From Pseudomonadota bacterium (GTDB taxonomy: Bacteria; Bdellovibrionota; Bacteriovoracia; Bacteriovoracales; Bacteriovoracaceae), in the NCBI GenBank assembly GCA_027487685.1, contig JAIYDC010000046.1, forward strand, positions 78,419-142,418: 64,000 nt of DNA, read 5' to 3'. Shown piece by piece: positions 6,975 to 15,379 of this stretch (position 1 is the first letter of the stretch; every line of letters starts with the position of its first letter). Made by a program: the position numbers and the translations under genes. A model generated the notes under the pieces. It did no database searches, was not told the origin of the DNA, and was given only the letters and a program-made list of their open reading frames with translations.

Positions 6975-9368
6975 TTACAACCGGAGGTCGATGATCGTCG
7001 AAATTTTACCAGTCCTCGGGTTCCGAGGAACGGCCTCCACAGGCAGCACTTCAATGTTCTTTCGGAAGGTTAAATAATCGATGGTGTCTTTGAGATCCCT
7101 GGAGGATTGAAAGAGGTCTGCCAAAAAAGCCTCCGGATCCATGGGCCCTGGGCCCTGCTCATAAGAAATCGATAGAACCTCTCGAACGGAGACCTCCTGT
7201 ATCTCCTCAGAAATCCGAACCTGGTAGGTGAGAATCCCATACTTCGCAAGACAGCTCTCGATGTCCGACGTGGGAAGGCGGCAAGACCAGATGAGAATCG
7301 TGGTATCGATCCGCCCGAGGAGCCGGAAGCGCTTGTCCGGTCTTCCACAGGCACACCCCTCGATCCACTCCACTCGATCACCCGTCCGGTAGCGGCGCAC
7401 GGGCATGGAATCTCGGATGAGAGAAGTCACCACCGCTTCTCCATCCACGACTTCGAGCTCGACCAGGTCCGAAAACAAGTGGTGCTCCCCGGGCCCGCAG
7501 TGGTTGCACTGATAGCCGATGACTCCTGCGTCCACCGACGCGTATCCAGCAGAGCCGAAGACATGCGTGTTCCAAACCTTACGCAGGTAATCCTGCCGTG
7601 GCCCCGAGAGCGCTTCACCCGCATAAAACACGAAAGGAACGTCCAAGGCCTCTCCCTGCGAGAGCGCAAATTCGGCGGTGGCCACGAGCATCGAAGGAAT
7701 CCCCAGCACCACCTGGGGCCTAAACTTCTTCAGGTAAAAAAGGATGTTCTCTTGCGCGCACAAGCCCCCGATCGGAAGCTGGATGGCACCGATTTTCTCC
7801 AGCGCTTTGTCCACACACAGAAACGACGACCACAGGTTCCCGGCGACGAAAAGGTTCGCCACTGTCATCCCGGGCAAGATCCCTTGTGCGCGGAAGTTCT
7901 CCGCCAGCATGTCACTCATGTAATCGAACTCTTCGTAGCTGAAGTGAACGAACTTCGGTTCGCCCGAAGTGCCACCGGACGAGAAGATGTAGCCCTGGGG
8001 ATGGGCGCGTTGAGAGAAGGCCAGCTTGAGGGCAGAGGCGTCGTGGGTAGGGCCCGGGGCTTCCCCGTAGTCGACGGCCCGGAGTTCATCTCCAATGAAA
8101 TGCACGAGGTCTCGGAGCACGAAGCGCCCATCATGAGGCGCGCCCTCCATGCCCCAGGTGATGGTCCCGAGGGGTGCAAACCGCTTGATACCTGTGGTGC
8201 AGAGTTCGTAAAGGAAGCTCGCCTTCTCTTCAGCTGAGACGAGGTAACTGCAGGATTGGAGGTAGTAGGAAAATGGCGCCAGGAGGTCGTGGAGTTCGGT
8301 GAAGTCCCGGAAGCGCTTCACGATCAGGGAACGGTGAAGCGGAGACGGTTTTGGATGCCGATTGTCCTCTAAGTGGATCAGGTGCTGAGGGCCGGACAGA
8401 ATGCGGCCCTCGTCCATGAGCTCCGAGTAAAAGCCTCGGTAGCGCTCCTTCAAGATTTCCGTCGCCTCATCTTCGTCCACCGCGCCTCGGCCCGGTGCCT
8501 CGACGAAGGCAGCATCGAGTTCTTTAAGAAGTGCGGCTTCCGAGACTCCTTCCTGGAGGTAGAGGTTCTGCGGAGAGGCGCAGGCCGACTGGTCCCAGGG
8601 AACGATGTCGGAAACAACCTTCTTTGCCACGACGGCAAGATCTTTCCCTGCCACCCCGTCAGCGGTTAGGACCTGAAGCGAGAGCTTGGGCCCGAAACCC
8701 AGGAGCTTCACCTTGGCAGGGAGACTCCGCTGGTAGCTCGCGATCATCTCCTCACCGCCCCAGGCGATGATGGCGTCGACCCGACGCTTAAGAAAACTCT
8801 CCGTTTCCTCATCGCCACCCTTCCAGTGAAGAACGGCAAACTTGTCGGACAGAATTCCCTTCCGGTCGAAGGCGCGGAGTTTCTGCGCGAAGAAGAGAGG
8901 AAAGTAGCGGTTCTGACCACTCACTTTGAGGATGGAGACGTTCTTCGTGATGAAGCCCATGAGAAGAGAGTCGATGGCACTCAGGAAGACGTTTCCGGCC
9001 GTCACATGCAAGAGCACTCCGAGAGGGACCGCACGCACCTTGAAGCTTCCGTGAGGGAGTTTGGTAAAGGCATCGAGGACTCGGGGGTTGGTAAACTCGG
9101 CCCGAAGGCGTTTCTCCAGGGACTCTCGGCGAAGCAGGTTCGGCAGAAGCGCCAGCGTGGCTTCCGCATCGGCCCGGGCCAACCCCGATTCGCGGATGAT
9201 CTCCGGGAGTGCTTCACGAAACGATTCCTGAGAAAATGCATCGAGGAGTGCCAGGATCTCGTCGAGAGAAGTTGAAGCAAGAGCGCGCTTCAAGCGCGGA
9301 ACTTCCGTCCAACGGTCATCTTCCCGCCAGCTCTCAGGGGCCTCGATCATTTCACCGAACCAGTACAT
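6975..9368 (-). CDS. LuxC-like acyl-CoA reductase fused to PaaK-like AMP-dependent ligase
   Basis: The 797-residue protein joins two enzymes. Residues about 40-420 match the LuxC acyl-CoA/acyl-enzyme reductase family: HVTAGNVFLSAIDS and the catalytic-cysteine block WDQSACASPQ with Cys263. Residues about 440-797 match the phenylacetate-CoA-ligase-like adenylating family: SSGGTSGEPK at 463-472, then YRTGDRV, CACGRPDKRFRLLGR and the C-terminal lid. LuxC enzymes reduce fatty acyl thioesters to aldehydes with NADPH; the ligase half would activate a carboxylic acid. Stop and start overlap as TGATG with the LuxE-like gene upstream, so the products likely form a complex like LuxC-LuxE. No luciferase gene is present. 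Confidence 0.88.
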   Translation of the reverse strand: MYWFGEMIEAPESWREDDRWTEVPRLKRALASTSLDEILALLDAFSQESFREALPEIIRESGLARADAEATLALLPNLLRRESLEKRLRAEFTNPRVLDAFTKLPHGSFKVRAVPLGVLLHVTAGNVFLSAIDSLLMGFITKNVSILKVSGQNRYFPLFFAQKLRAFDRKGILSDKFAVLHWKGGDEETESFLKRRVDAIIAWGGEEMIASYQRSLPAKVKLLGFGPKLSLQVLTADGVAGKDLAVVAKKVVSDIVPWDQSACASPQNLYLQEGVSEAALLKELDAAFVEAPGRGAVDEDEATEILKERYRGFYSELMDEGRILSGPQHLIHLEDNRHPKPSPLHRSLIVKRFRDFTELHDLLAPFSYYLQSCSYLVSAEEKASFLYELCTTGIKRFAPLGTITWGMEGAPHDGRFVLRDLVHFIGDELRAVDYGEAPGPTHDASALKLAFSQRAHPQGYIFSSGGTSGEPKFVHFSYEEFDYMSDMLAENFRAQGILPGMTVANLFVAGNLWSSFLCVDKALEKIGAIQLPIGGLCAQENILFYLKKFRPQVVLGIPSMLVATAEFALSQGEALDVPFVFYAGEALSGPRQDYLRKVWNTHVFGSAGYASVDAGVIGYQCNHCGPGEHHLFSDLVELEVVDGEAVVTSLIRDSMPVRRYRTGDRVEWIEGCACGRPDKRFRLLGRIDTTILIWSCRLPTSDIESCLAKYGILTYQVRISEEIQEVSVREVLSISYEQGPGPMDPEAFLADLFQSSRDLKDTIDYLTFRKNIEVLPVEAVPRNPRTGKISTIIDLRL

Positions 9369-10471
9369 CAGGTCGTCTCCAGAAGTTCGAGCGCCTTGAG
9401 GGCGCAGCCTTTGTGTTTAGAAACCCCGGCCCGGCCGGCAAGGATCAGAGTCTCTCCTCCGAGGCCACAGTCGCAGCTCCCGAGAGAGCCGTAGTCGGTC
9501 GTGAGGAGGCTCGAGGCCGGGTAGCTGAAGTTGTAGGAGCAGAGGTAGTGCAAGAGGCCTCGCTCCCCGCGGGGCCGGAGGGAGAGGTCATGGGGTGAGC
9601 GGACGAAAACTCGGGCGAAGTTCGGGACGTGAAGGTTTCCACGCTCGCAGTCGACGTACGGAATTCCGTGCTCGACCATCCCGAACATATCGCGCTGGTT
9701 CGCCTCGGGGATCCCGAGGCGCTCCGTGATGAACCGGCGGAACTCTTGCTTCGGTATCTCTTTGTCGGCCTTCCCTTTCCAACCGCCTCCGGTTTGAAGC
9801 CAGGAGTCCGGCGCTAACTTCAGACGAAGGTCGTGCTTCGAAATGACTTCGTACAAGAAGGCGGGGAAGCCCAGGATCCGAGTGGGGTGCCCGGAGGCTT
9901 CGAAGCGGCGAAGGGTCTCGATCACACCGGTCTCATTGAGGGCGAACGCCTGAGTTTTTGCATCCCACTGGATGGCGTAGTACACCTCACGCTTTCCTGT
10001 GAAGTTCGTCAGGAGCTCATCGGTGAAGGCCGTGCCGAGATCTTGGGCCACCGCCGGGTCATAGGTGAAGCAAAGGTAATTGTAAGCGGTGCTGCTCGCC
10101 ATGCCGAGAGAGCGATGGATCGAAAGCGCGAGGGACTTCACGTTCGCCAGGCTCTCGGGGTCCAAGAACTGCTGGGATTTTTGACCTCCGGTCCCGGAAC
10201 TCGTCAGAACGAGGGCCAGAGACTCCCGGGGTACAGAACAAAACTCATGCTCCTTAAAAAGATGCACCATAGTTCCTGGGGCCCGGGCGAGGTCATCTTC
10301 CGTCTGAAGGTCCAGGGGGTGAACTCCGAACCGCTGCCAGAGCTTGCGGGTGAATTCGTGGCGCTCATAGTGGTGGAGCACGTTTTCTCTGAAGCTCTCC
10401 CGGAAGAGGGCCTTGGCGGAGGCCGAGAAGTCAAACGGGTCGCTGGCGAGGAGCCGATCCGTTGCCTTCAT
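9368..10471 (-). CDS. LuxE-like acyl-protein synthetase
   Basis: The 367-residue protein fits the LuxE family, which forms acyl-AMP from fatty acids and transfers the acyl group to its own cysteine before LuxC reduces it. The nucleotide-binding motif LTSSGTGGQKS lies at about 89-99. The C-terminus LAGRAGVSKHKGCALK places Cys356 where LuxE carries its acyl-accepting cysteine. It overlaps the GNAT gene upstream by ATGA and the LuxC fusion downstream by TGATG, so all three are coupled. The substrate is unknown; a long-chain acid for an aldehyde or alcohol lipid is only a guess. Confidence 0.88.
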   Translation of the reverse strand: MKATDRLLASDPFDFSASAKALFRESFRENVLHHYERHEFTRKLWQRFGVHPLDLQTEDDLARAPGTMVHLFKEHEFCSVPRESLALVLTSSGTGGQKSQQFLDPESLANVKSLALSIHRSLGMASSTAYNYLCFTYDPAVAQDLGTAFTDELLTNFTGKREVYYAIQWDAKTQAFALNETGVIETLRRFEASGHPTRILGFPAFLYEVISKHDLRLKLAPDSWLQTGGGWKGKADKEIPKQEFRRFITERLGIPEANQRDMFGMVEHGIPYVDCERGNLHVPNFARVFVRSPHDLSLRPRGERGLLHYLCSYNFSYPASSLLTTDYGSLGSCDCGLGGETLILAGRAGVSKHKGCALKALELLETT

Positions 10472-11604
10472 AGCTCGAGGAGCTTCGGGTTAAGAGACAT
10501 GCGCTTCCAGGCCTTGAAGTACTCTTCCAGGTAGACTTGATTCTTTCCCTTGAGCCGGACGTTCTGAAAATCGAAGATCTCAAAGGAGCGGCTCAGAACT
10601 ACGAAGTCATGGCGCTTCGTTCCGATGAGCTGGAAGGCCGGGAAAAACCCACAAGGAATGAACTTCGCTTTCAAGATACTCTCGAGGATTTTTGGCCGGT
10701 CGGCCCGGACGATCACTTCGATGTAGCGCGCTCCCGCATCCCGCAAGAGAGTGTTGGCACGAAGGAAGAGCTGACTAAAATCAAGGTTCCCGGGCATCTT
10801 CCCGCCCACGATCACGCTGTAGCCGTCGACCGGCGAGAGGTGGCAGAAGAGTTCGATGGATTGGTCCGGGGAAAGGATCACGAGGTTCGGTTGGTGGAAC
10901 GGGAAGAATTCGAACTCGAGGCGCTTCTCGGCCTTGAGGTTACTGTACCGGTAGGCCACGAACTTCTGGGATTTGATCAGCTCAAGCTCCCCGGGTTCTA
11001 CCAAAATCTTCGAGGGCTTTTCCGGTATGATCGAAGTCAGCTCGTTCAGAGCCATTTCGTTCCGGACGATGCCGTACAAAGACTCAAGCTCGTGGTGAAG
11101 CAAGTAGCCGTTGACTCGCTTCTCGAGAGCAGACGGGTAGACGATGGCGGCCAGGCAATGGGTCTCGTACTCGAGGGTCCGGTGGGCGTTCGGGAAGATC
11201 CCGAGCTTCTTAAACCCTAGCTTCTCCGTGAGCGTTTGGGCGGCCTCGTTTACGGTTCGGGTCGTGGAGTAAATGACGTCGACGCCGGGAGTTTTTTCGC
11301 GCAGGTATTCGATCCCGAAGCTGAGGAGCTCCTCCATGATCCCCTGCCCTCTGGCCTCGGGCCGGACGACGGCACCGAAGGCCTTGGCGATGAGGTTCTC
11401 CACATCATAGGAGGCCAGGACGGAGGCGACGATCTGATTGCGCTCGCACTTCGTCACAAACCAGAAGCCGGATTCTGACCGGATGAATTCCCGGATGCGC
11501 TGAAAGTCCTTCATGAGCGGATCGGGGTAGAGGCCCTGGTAGACGTCGAAGTAGAGCTGCGAAATCTGGAAGACGTCGTCTTCGGAAGCAAGGTGAACTT
11601 TCAT
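10468..11604 (-). CDS. GNAT-family N-acetyltransferase with extra C-terminal domain
   Basis: The 378-residue product has a GNAT acetyltransferase fold at about 1-150; VRPEARGQGIMEELLSFGIEYL is the acetyl-CoA binding motif A region. The remaining 220 residues form a second domain that I cannot name; it may be a further degenerate GNAT-like or substrate domain. The frame is open 46 codons further upstream, but MKVHLASEDD at 11604 is where homology to GNAT begins; a GTG three codons earlier is an alternative. It opens the lux-like operon and could modify or hand over an acyl substrate. Confidence 0.8.
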   Translation of the reverse strand: MKVHLASEDDVFQISQLYFDVYQGLYPDPLMKDFQRIREFIRSESGFWFVTKCERNQIVASVLASYDVENLIAKAFGAVVRPEARGQGIMEELLSFGIEYLREKTPGVDVIYSTTRTVNEAAQTLTEKLGFKKLGIFPNAHRTLEYETHCLAAIVYPSALEKRVNGYLLHHELESLYGIVRNEMALNELTSIIPEKPSKILVEPGELELIKSQKFVAYRYSNLKAEKRLEFEFFPFHQPNLVILSPDQSIELFCHLSPVDGYSVIVGGKMPGNLDFSQLFLRANTLLRDAGARYIEVIVRADRPKILESILKAKFIPCGFFPAFQLIGTKRHDFVVLSRSFEIFDFQNVRLKGKNQVYLEEYFKAWKRMSLNPKLLEL

Positions 11605-11709
11605 GACCGTCACAGTACCGCCGCCCTGGGTTTCACTCAAGCACTCCGCCACCTTTTTACAAGGTGTTTGACTCCCCTCTAGGGGGAAGGTAATTTCAGG
11701 TTCAAACCT

Positions 11710-12534
11710 ATGAAGACTCCGACCTATCCTCTCGGTATCCACTACCAGTTTCCCTTCGTTGACCGGAAGGAGAGGGGCCAGTTACTGAACTGGCTCGAGA
11801 CCCTCCGCCCCCTCTGGGAAGAGCGATTTTCTGCCCATAATCCCCCGCCGGATGGCGACCAGCACCGCCCCTTGCTGCGGCCCGTTTACTGGCTCGGCAA
11901 TTGGCAATTCGCGTGCCTGGATTACTACCACCCTCCCAAAGGAACTCTTCACCGCTGCCTCCGGGCCGAACCCTACCCACCGCAGTTAAAGCAGATCGTG
12001 GACCGGATCGAGTTCATCGCGAAGAAGCGTTTTCCGAGGAGCTTCTTTCCGGAGAAATGGAAGCTCAACACCTGCCTGATCAATTTCTACGGTGACAAAC
12101 TCGAGGACGGGAAGTGGGTCGACCGCGCCCGAGTCGGTGAGCACAAGGACTTCGAACCCGGCCCCGTAGGCTCCCTCTCTCTCGGGGAGCGCGCGTTCTT
12201 TCAGTTCGTCCAAGGGAAATCCACCTTGGGCGATGACAACATCGTCTTCTCTCAGTGGCTAGAGGATTCTTCGCTCCAGATCTTCGGGGGCGACAAATGG
12301 AAGAGCAAGACCTTCCACAGAGTCCAACGGGTAGAAGATCGGTTGGGGGTCCTGATCGGGCCCGCGGTCGAGGGCTTCCGGACCCGGCGGATCAACTTCA
12401 CCTTCCGCTATGTCCCCGAAGAGCACATCTACGCACTGACAGAAATGCCGAAACCCCAGCGGGAGGATATCCAATCCTACCTCGAGACCTTGGCCCTGCA
12501 CTCGACGTACTTCAAAAAGCTCCTAACCCCTTAA
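11710..12534 (+). CDS. AlkB-like 2-oxoglutarate/Fe(II) dioxygenase
   Basis: The 274-residue protein has the AlkB-type double-stranded beta-helix signature: NTCLINFYGD, the iron ligands H145-x-D147 in EHKDFEP, SLSLGERAFFQF, the third ligand H203 in TFHRVQRV and the 2-oxoglutarate-binding RRINFTFR at 226-233. The family removes alkyl groups from DNA or RNA, or hydroxylates related substrates. The catalytic set is complete. It is divergent from the lux-like operon with about 105 bp between starts. Whether it repairs nucleic acid or has another substrate cannot be told from sequence alone. Confidence 0.85.
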   Translation: MKTPTYPLGIHYQFPFVDRKERGQLLNWLETLRPLWEERFSAHNPPPDGDQHRPLLRPVYWLGNWQFACLDYYHPPKGTLHRCLRAEPYPPQLKQIVDRIEFIAKKRFPRSFFPEKWKLNTCLINFYGDKLEDGKWVDRARVGEHKDFEPGPVGSLSLGERAFFQFVQGKSTLGDDNIVFSQWLEDSSLQIFGGDKWKSKTFHRVQRVEDRLGVLIGPAVEGFRTRRINFTFRYVPEEHIYALTEMPKPQREDIQSYLETLALHSTYFKKLLTP

Positions 12535-12662
12535 GAACACTTTAATTCCGCGCAAAACACTCAAGATTCAGTCCTTCGTATCCGAAGAGCTTTTATCATC
12601 AAGATGCTAGGAAAGATGCTTACTGAATCCCCAGTGAGATCACCCACGGGGCGGGGGGAAAT

Positions 12663-14504
12663 CTACCCCTCGAGCTCCAGCAGCCGTGCCTCGTAGCGAG
12701 CGAAGATCTCGTCGTGGACTAGGGTCTGGTCAGTTAATTCCTCAAACGCCTCTTCAATTCGTCTCTTAACTCCCCCGAGCCGCTGAGACGAATCCTGGAT
12801 CTTCTTAGAATCACCTCCGGCCGCGAAATCGATCAGCGAAGCTTCGAGGGCAACCTGCTCGGCCTCGAGTGCCATGATCTCTTTTTCGAGGGCCTCCATT
12901 TTCTTCTTCCGCGGGTTGAGCTCCCGGCCTCGTTCGATGATGAGCTCCGAGCGGAGGCGCTTGAGTTCCTGGCGGCCAGGCTTCGACTCCACAGGCTTCG
13001 CCACGGGAGCCGTGTCGGCCTCTTCTTCCCAGCCGATTTTTCGAAGAAAGTCATCGTAGGTCTCGGGGAAGAACTCGGCCTTCCCGTGGTGGAAAACCAC
13101 GAGCTTGGTTGCGACCTCCCGGATCATCGCCTCGGAGTGGGTCACGATGACCACCGCTCCCGGGTAGCTTCTTAGTTCGAGGGAGAGCGCCTCCACGGAT
13201 TCTTGATCGAGGTGATTGGTAGGCTCGTCAAGGAGCAGGAGGTTGGTGGGTCGTGCGAGGAGCTTTGCCAAGAGCACCCGCGCCCGCTCACCCCCGGAGA
13301 GAACCTTAATCTTCTTCTTCGCAAGGTCTCCAGAGAACATCATGATTCCCGCTAAGGAGCGGGCCCGCTGGAGTCCGATCGAGGGATCGGCGCCCATGAT
13401 TTCCTCTTCGATCGTGTTCTCTAAGTTCAGGCGGTTGATGTTCGTCTGGCCGAAGTGACCGATGAGGAGATTCACATTGCGCTGGATGCCTCCGGTGAGT
13501 GGAGTCAGATCACCGGAGAGGAGGTTCAGGAGCGTCGACTTTCCTTTCCCGTTTTTCCCGATGATCGCGATCTTATCTTCCCGGAGGATCGGAAAACTGA
13601 GATTCCGGATCAGAGTCTCACCGCCGTAGCCGAAGGTGAGCTCCCGAGTGTCGAGGAGAACCTTCCCTGGACACTCACGGAAAGTGAACTCGAAGTCAAG
13701 ACTCGCCATCATGCTCAGCGCCTCGAGCTCCGGCATCTTCTCCAGGAGCTTTAACCGTGACTGGGCCTGGGCCGCCTTGCTTGCCTTCGCCCGAAACCGG
13801 TCCACGAAGTCCTCGAGGTCTTTGCGCTTTTTTTCGGAGTTTTGCCGGGTCTTCTCGTAGATCTCTTCCTCGAGGAGGATTTGCTCGAAGTACTTCACGG
13901 ACGTGCCGGGAATCTTCACGAGCTTCTGCCGCCAGATGCCCATGGTGTGGGTCGTGACTTCGTCCATGAACCCCCGGTCGTGTGTGATGAGGATCAGCTC
14001 CCCCTTAAACTCCCGAAGGAACTTCGCCAGCCAGCGGAGCGAGACGATGTCGAGGTAGTTGGTCGGCTCATCCAAGAGAAGGCAGTCTGGTTCACTCACG
14101 AGCACCTTCGCCAGGTTCAACCGGATCTGGTAGCCGCCGGAGAAGTCCGACGGTGGCCTCGAGAAATCCTCGACTCGAAACCCCAGACCCAAGAGCATCT
14201 TCTCGGCCTTGTAGTGCTCGAACTCTGCGTTCTCTCCCCGGAGTGCGGTCACGCATTCCGAGAGGATCGTGGGCCTGGAGAACACGAGGTGCTGCTTCAG
14301 AGTTCCGACGACGTAGCCCTTGGGGAAGATCACCTCTCCGGAGTCCGGAGACTCTTCACCCAGCAGGATCTTAAAGAGCGTCGACTTCCCCGTCCCATTT
14401 CGGCCCACCAGACCGACGCGTTCGCCTCGCCCGAGTGTAAAGGTCACGTTCTGAAATAAGACCTGAGTCCCGTAGCCCTTTTCTAGGCCCACCGCTTGGA
14501 TCAT
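12663..14504 (-). CDS. ABC-F family ATPase (ribosome-associated type)
   Basis: The 613-residue protein has two ABC ATPase domains and no membrane segment. Walker A motifs are GRNGTGKST and GKNGKGKST, signatures are SGGYQ and LSGGERARV, and Walker B is LLLDEPTN in both halves. The inter-domain linker at about 200-260 is charged and helical, and a C-terminal coiled region follows residue 525. ABC-F proteins act on ribosomes in elongation control, rescue or antibiotic protection. This one looks like the Uup/YheS/Ettx-like branch, but I do not assign a symbol. It overlaps the upstream gene by ATGA. Confidence 0.92.
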   Translation of the reverse strand: MIQAVGLEKGYGTQVLFQNVTFTLGRGERVGLVGRNGTGKSTLFKILLGEESPDSGEVIFPKGYVVGTLKQHLVFSRPTILSECVTALRGENAEFEHYKAEKMLLGLGFRVEDFSRPPSDFSGGYQIRLNLAKVLVSEPDCLLLDEPTNYLDIVSLRWLAKFLREFKGELILITHDRGFMDEVTTHTMGIWRQKLVKIPGTSVKYFEQILLEEEIYEKTRQNSEKKRKDLEDFVDRFRAKASKAAQAQSRLKLLEKMPELEALSMMASLDFEFTFRECPGKVLLDTRELTFGYGGETLIRNLSFPILREDKIAIIGKNGKGKSTLLNLLSGDLTPLTGGIQRNVNLLIGHFGQTNINRLNLENTIEEEIMGADPSIGLQRARSLAGIMMFSGDLAKKKIKVLSGGERARVLLAKLLARPTNLLLLDEPTNHLDQESVEALSLELRSYPGAVVIVTHSEAMIREVATKLVVFHHGKAEFFPETYDDFLRKIGWEEEADTAPVAKPVESKPGRQELKRLRSELIIERGRELNPRKKKMEALEKEIMALEAEQVALEASLIDFAAGGDSKKIQDSSQRLGGVKRRIEEAFEELTDQTLVHDEIFARYEARLLELEG

Positions 14505-15286
14505 GGCGTCGCCCCTGGAGTCTCGGGCCCGATGACGGTGCCGCTTTCTGGGGCCACCCCTTCTTGAGGACCTTCTGCAGGTGCGGCCCCCTCCGTCGCC
14601 GAGGCCTTCGGGGCGAGCTTCTGAATCACGACCCCGAGCTGAAGGAGACAGTTACTCGCGAGCTGCTTTTGGGCCGGGTCGAGTTTTTCTTTCGCGACGA
14701 TGGCCTTCAGGGCCTCCTCCCGGTCGTAGTACTCGAAGAGCTTCTCTTCTTCCGGGATGGCGTCGCCGAAGACCGGAGCGATGGCGCAGTTCACGTCTTT
14801 CGTGCGCACGTAGGCCGCGATGAAATTCTCCATCTGGATATCCATCCAGAGCGCGAAGAACCGCGTGAGGAGGTCGAGGTTTTCTCCCTGAAGGAGTGGC
14901 CCGAGTTCGAGGAGCAGATTCACCACCTCGGGGCGGTTATTGATCAAGAGGTCCCGGAGCCCGAAGACCCGGGCCTCGAGGTCTCGGTCGAGCTTCACTC
15001 CGAAGGCCTTCGGGTGCGCCCGGAGAAGTGCGATGGTCTGGACCCGGAGTTCCGGGGCCGGGGAAGATTGGAAGTCATCGAGGAGTGCGAGGATGTTTTG
15101 CCGGGGCGTTCGCTTCAGAACCTCGTCGTCTTTGACGGGGATGGTGTCGCGGTCTGTTTTCGTCTCGCTGACTTCGATCTCCGGGGTTCGGTTTTCAAGC
15201 TTCTGCTGGGCGCGGTCGACGAGGTCGAGGATGAAGTCGATGCGTGCGAACAGAAGAACGATCGCAGCGATCGCAACGTACTTCAC
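14501..15286 (-). CDS. Membrane-anchored hypothetical protein, coupled to ABC-F gene
   Basis: With a GTG start at 15286 the product is 261 residues and begins with a hydrophobic anchor (KYVAIAAIVLLFARIDFIL). The rest is helical and charged, with many short leucine-rich helices like armadillo/HEAT-type repeats, and an Ala/Pro/Glu-rich tail after about 225. The frame is open to 15391, but that would add an odd Cys/His-rich leader overlapping the divergent symporter start, so the GTG with GGGCAG before it is preferred. The family is not recognised. ATGA overlap couples it to the ABC-F gene. Confidence 0.75.
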   Translation of the reverse strand: MKYVAIAAIVLLFARIDFILDLVDRAQQKLENRTPEIEVSETKTDRDTIPVKDDEVLKRTPRQNILALLDDFQSSPAPELRVQTIALLRAHPKAFGVKLDRDLEARVFGLRDLLINNRPEVVNLLLELGPLLQGENLDLLTRFFALWMDIQMENFIAAYVRTKDVNCAIAPVFGDAIPEEEKLFEYYDREEALKAIVAKEKLDPAQKQLASNCLLQLGVVIQKLAPKASATEGAAPAEGPQEGVAPESGTVIGPETPGATP

Positions 15287-15367
15287 GGGATCTGCCCGGT
15301 GCACTTCGGGGCAGGCCTTGTCCTCAGCATCCGGCTTTTGTTCATGGCAAAAGGATAAACCAAAACA

Positions 15368-15373
15368 TATAAT
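15368..15373 (+). promoter_or_regulatory. Perfect -10 hexamer seven bases from the symporter ATG
   Basis: TATAAT ends seven bases before the ATG at 15380, so transcription would start at or next to the first base of the start codon. There is no Shine-Dalgarno sequence, and the -35 region is poor (TGGCAA at 17-bp spacing). This fits a leaderless mRNA but is inference. Confidence 0.5.
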
Positions 15374-15379
15374 GATGCC

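Noticed and set aside
6975..11604. A complete light-producing lux operon
   Set aside because: No luxA, luxB or luxD was seen; the reductase is fused to a ligase, so only the acyl-reduction part resembles lux.
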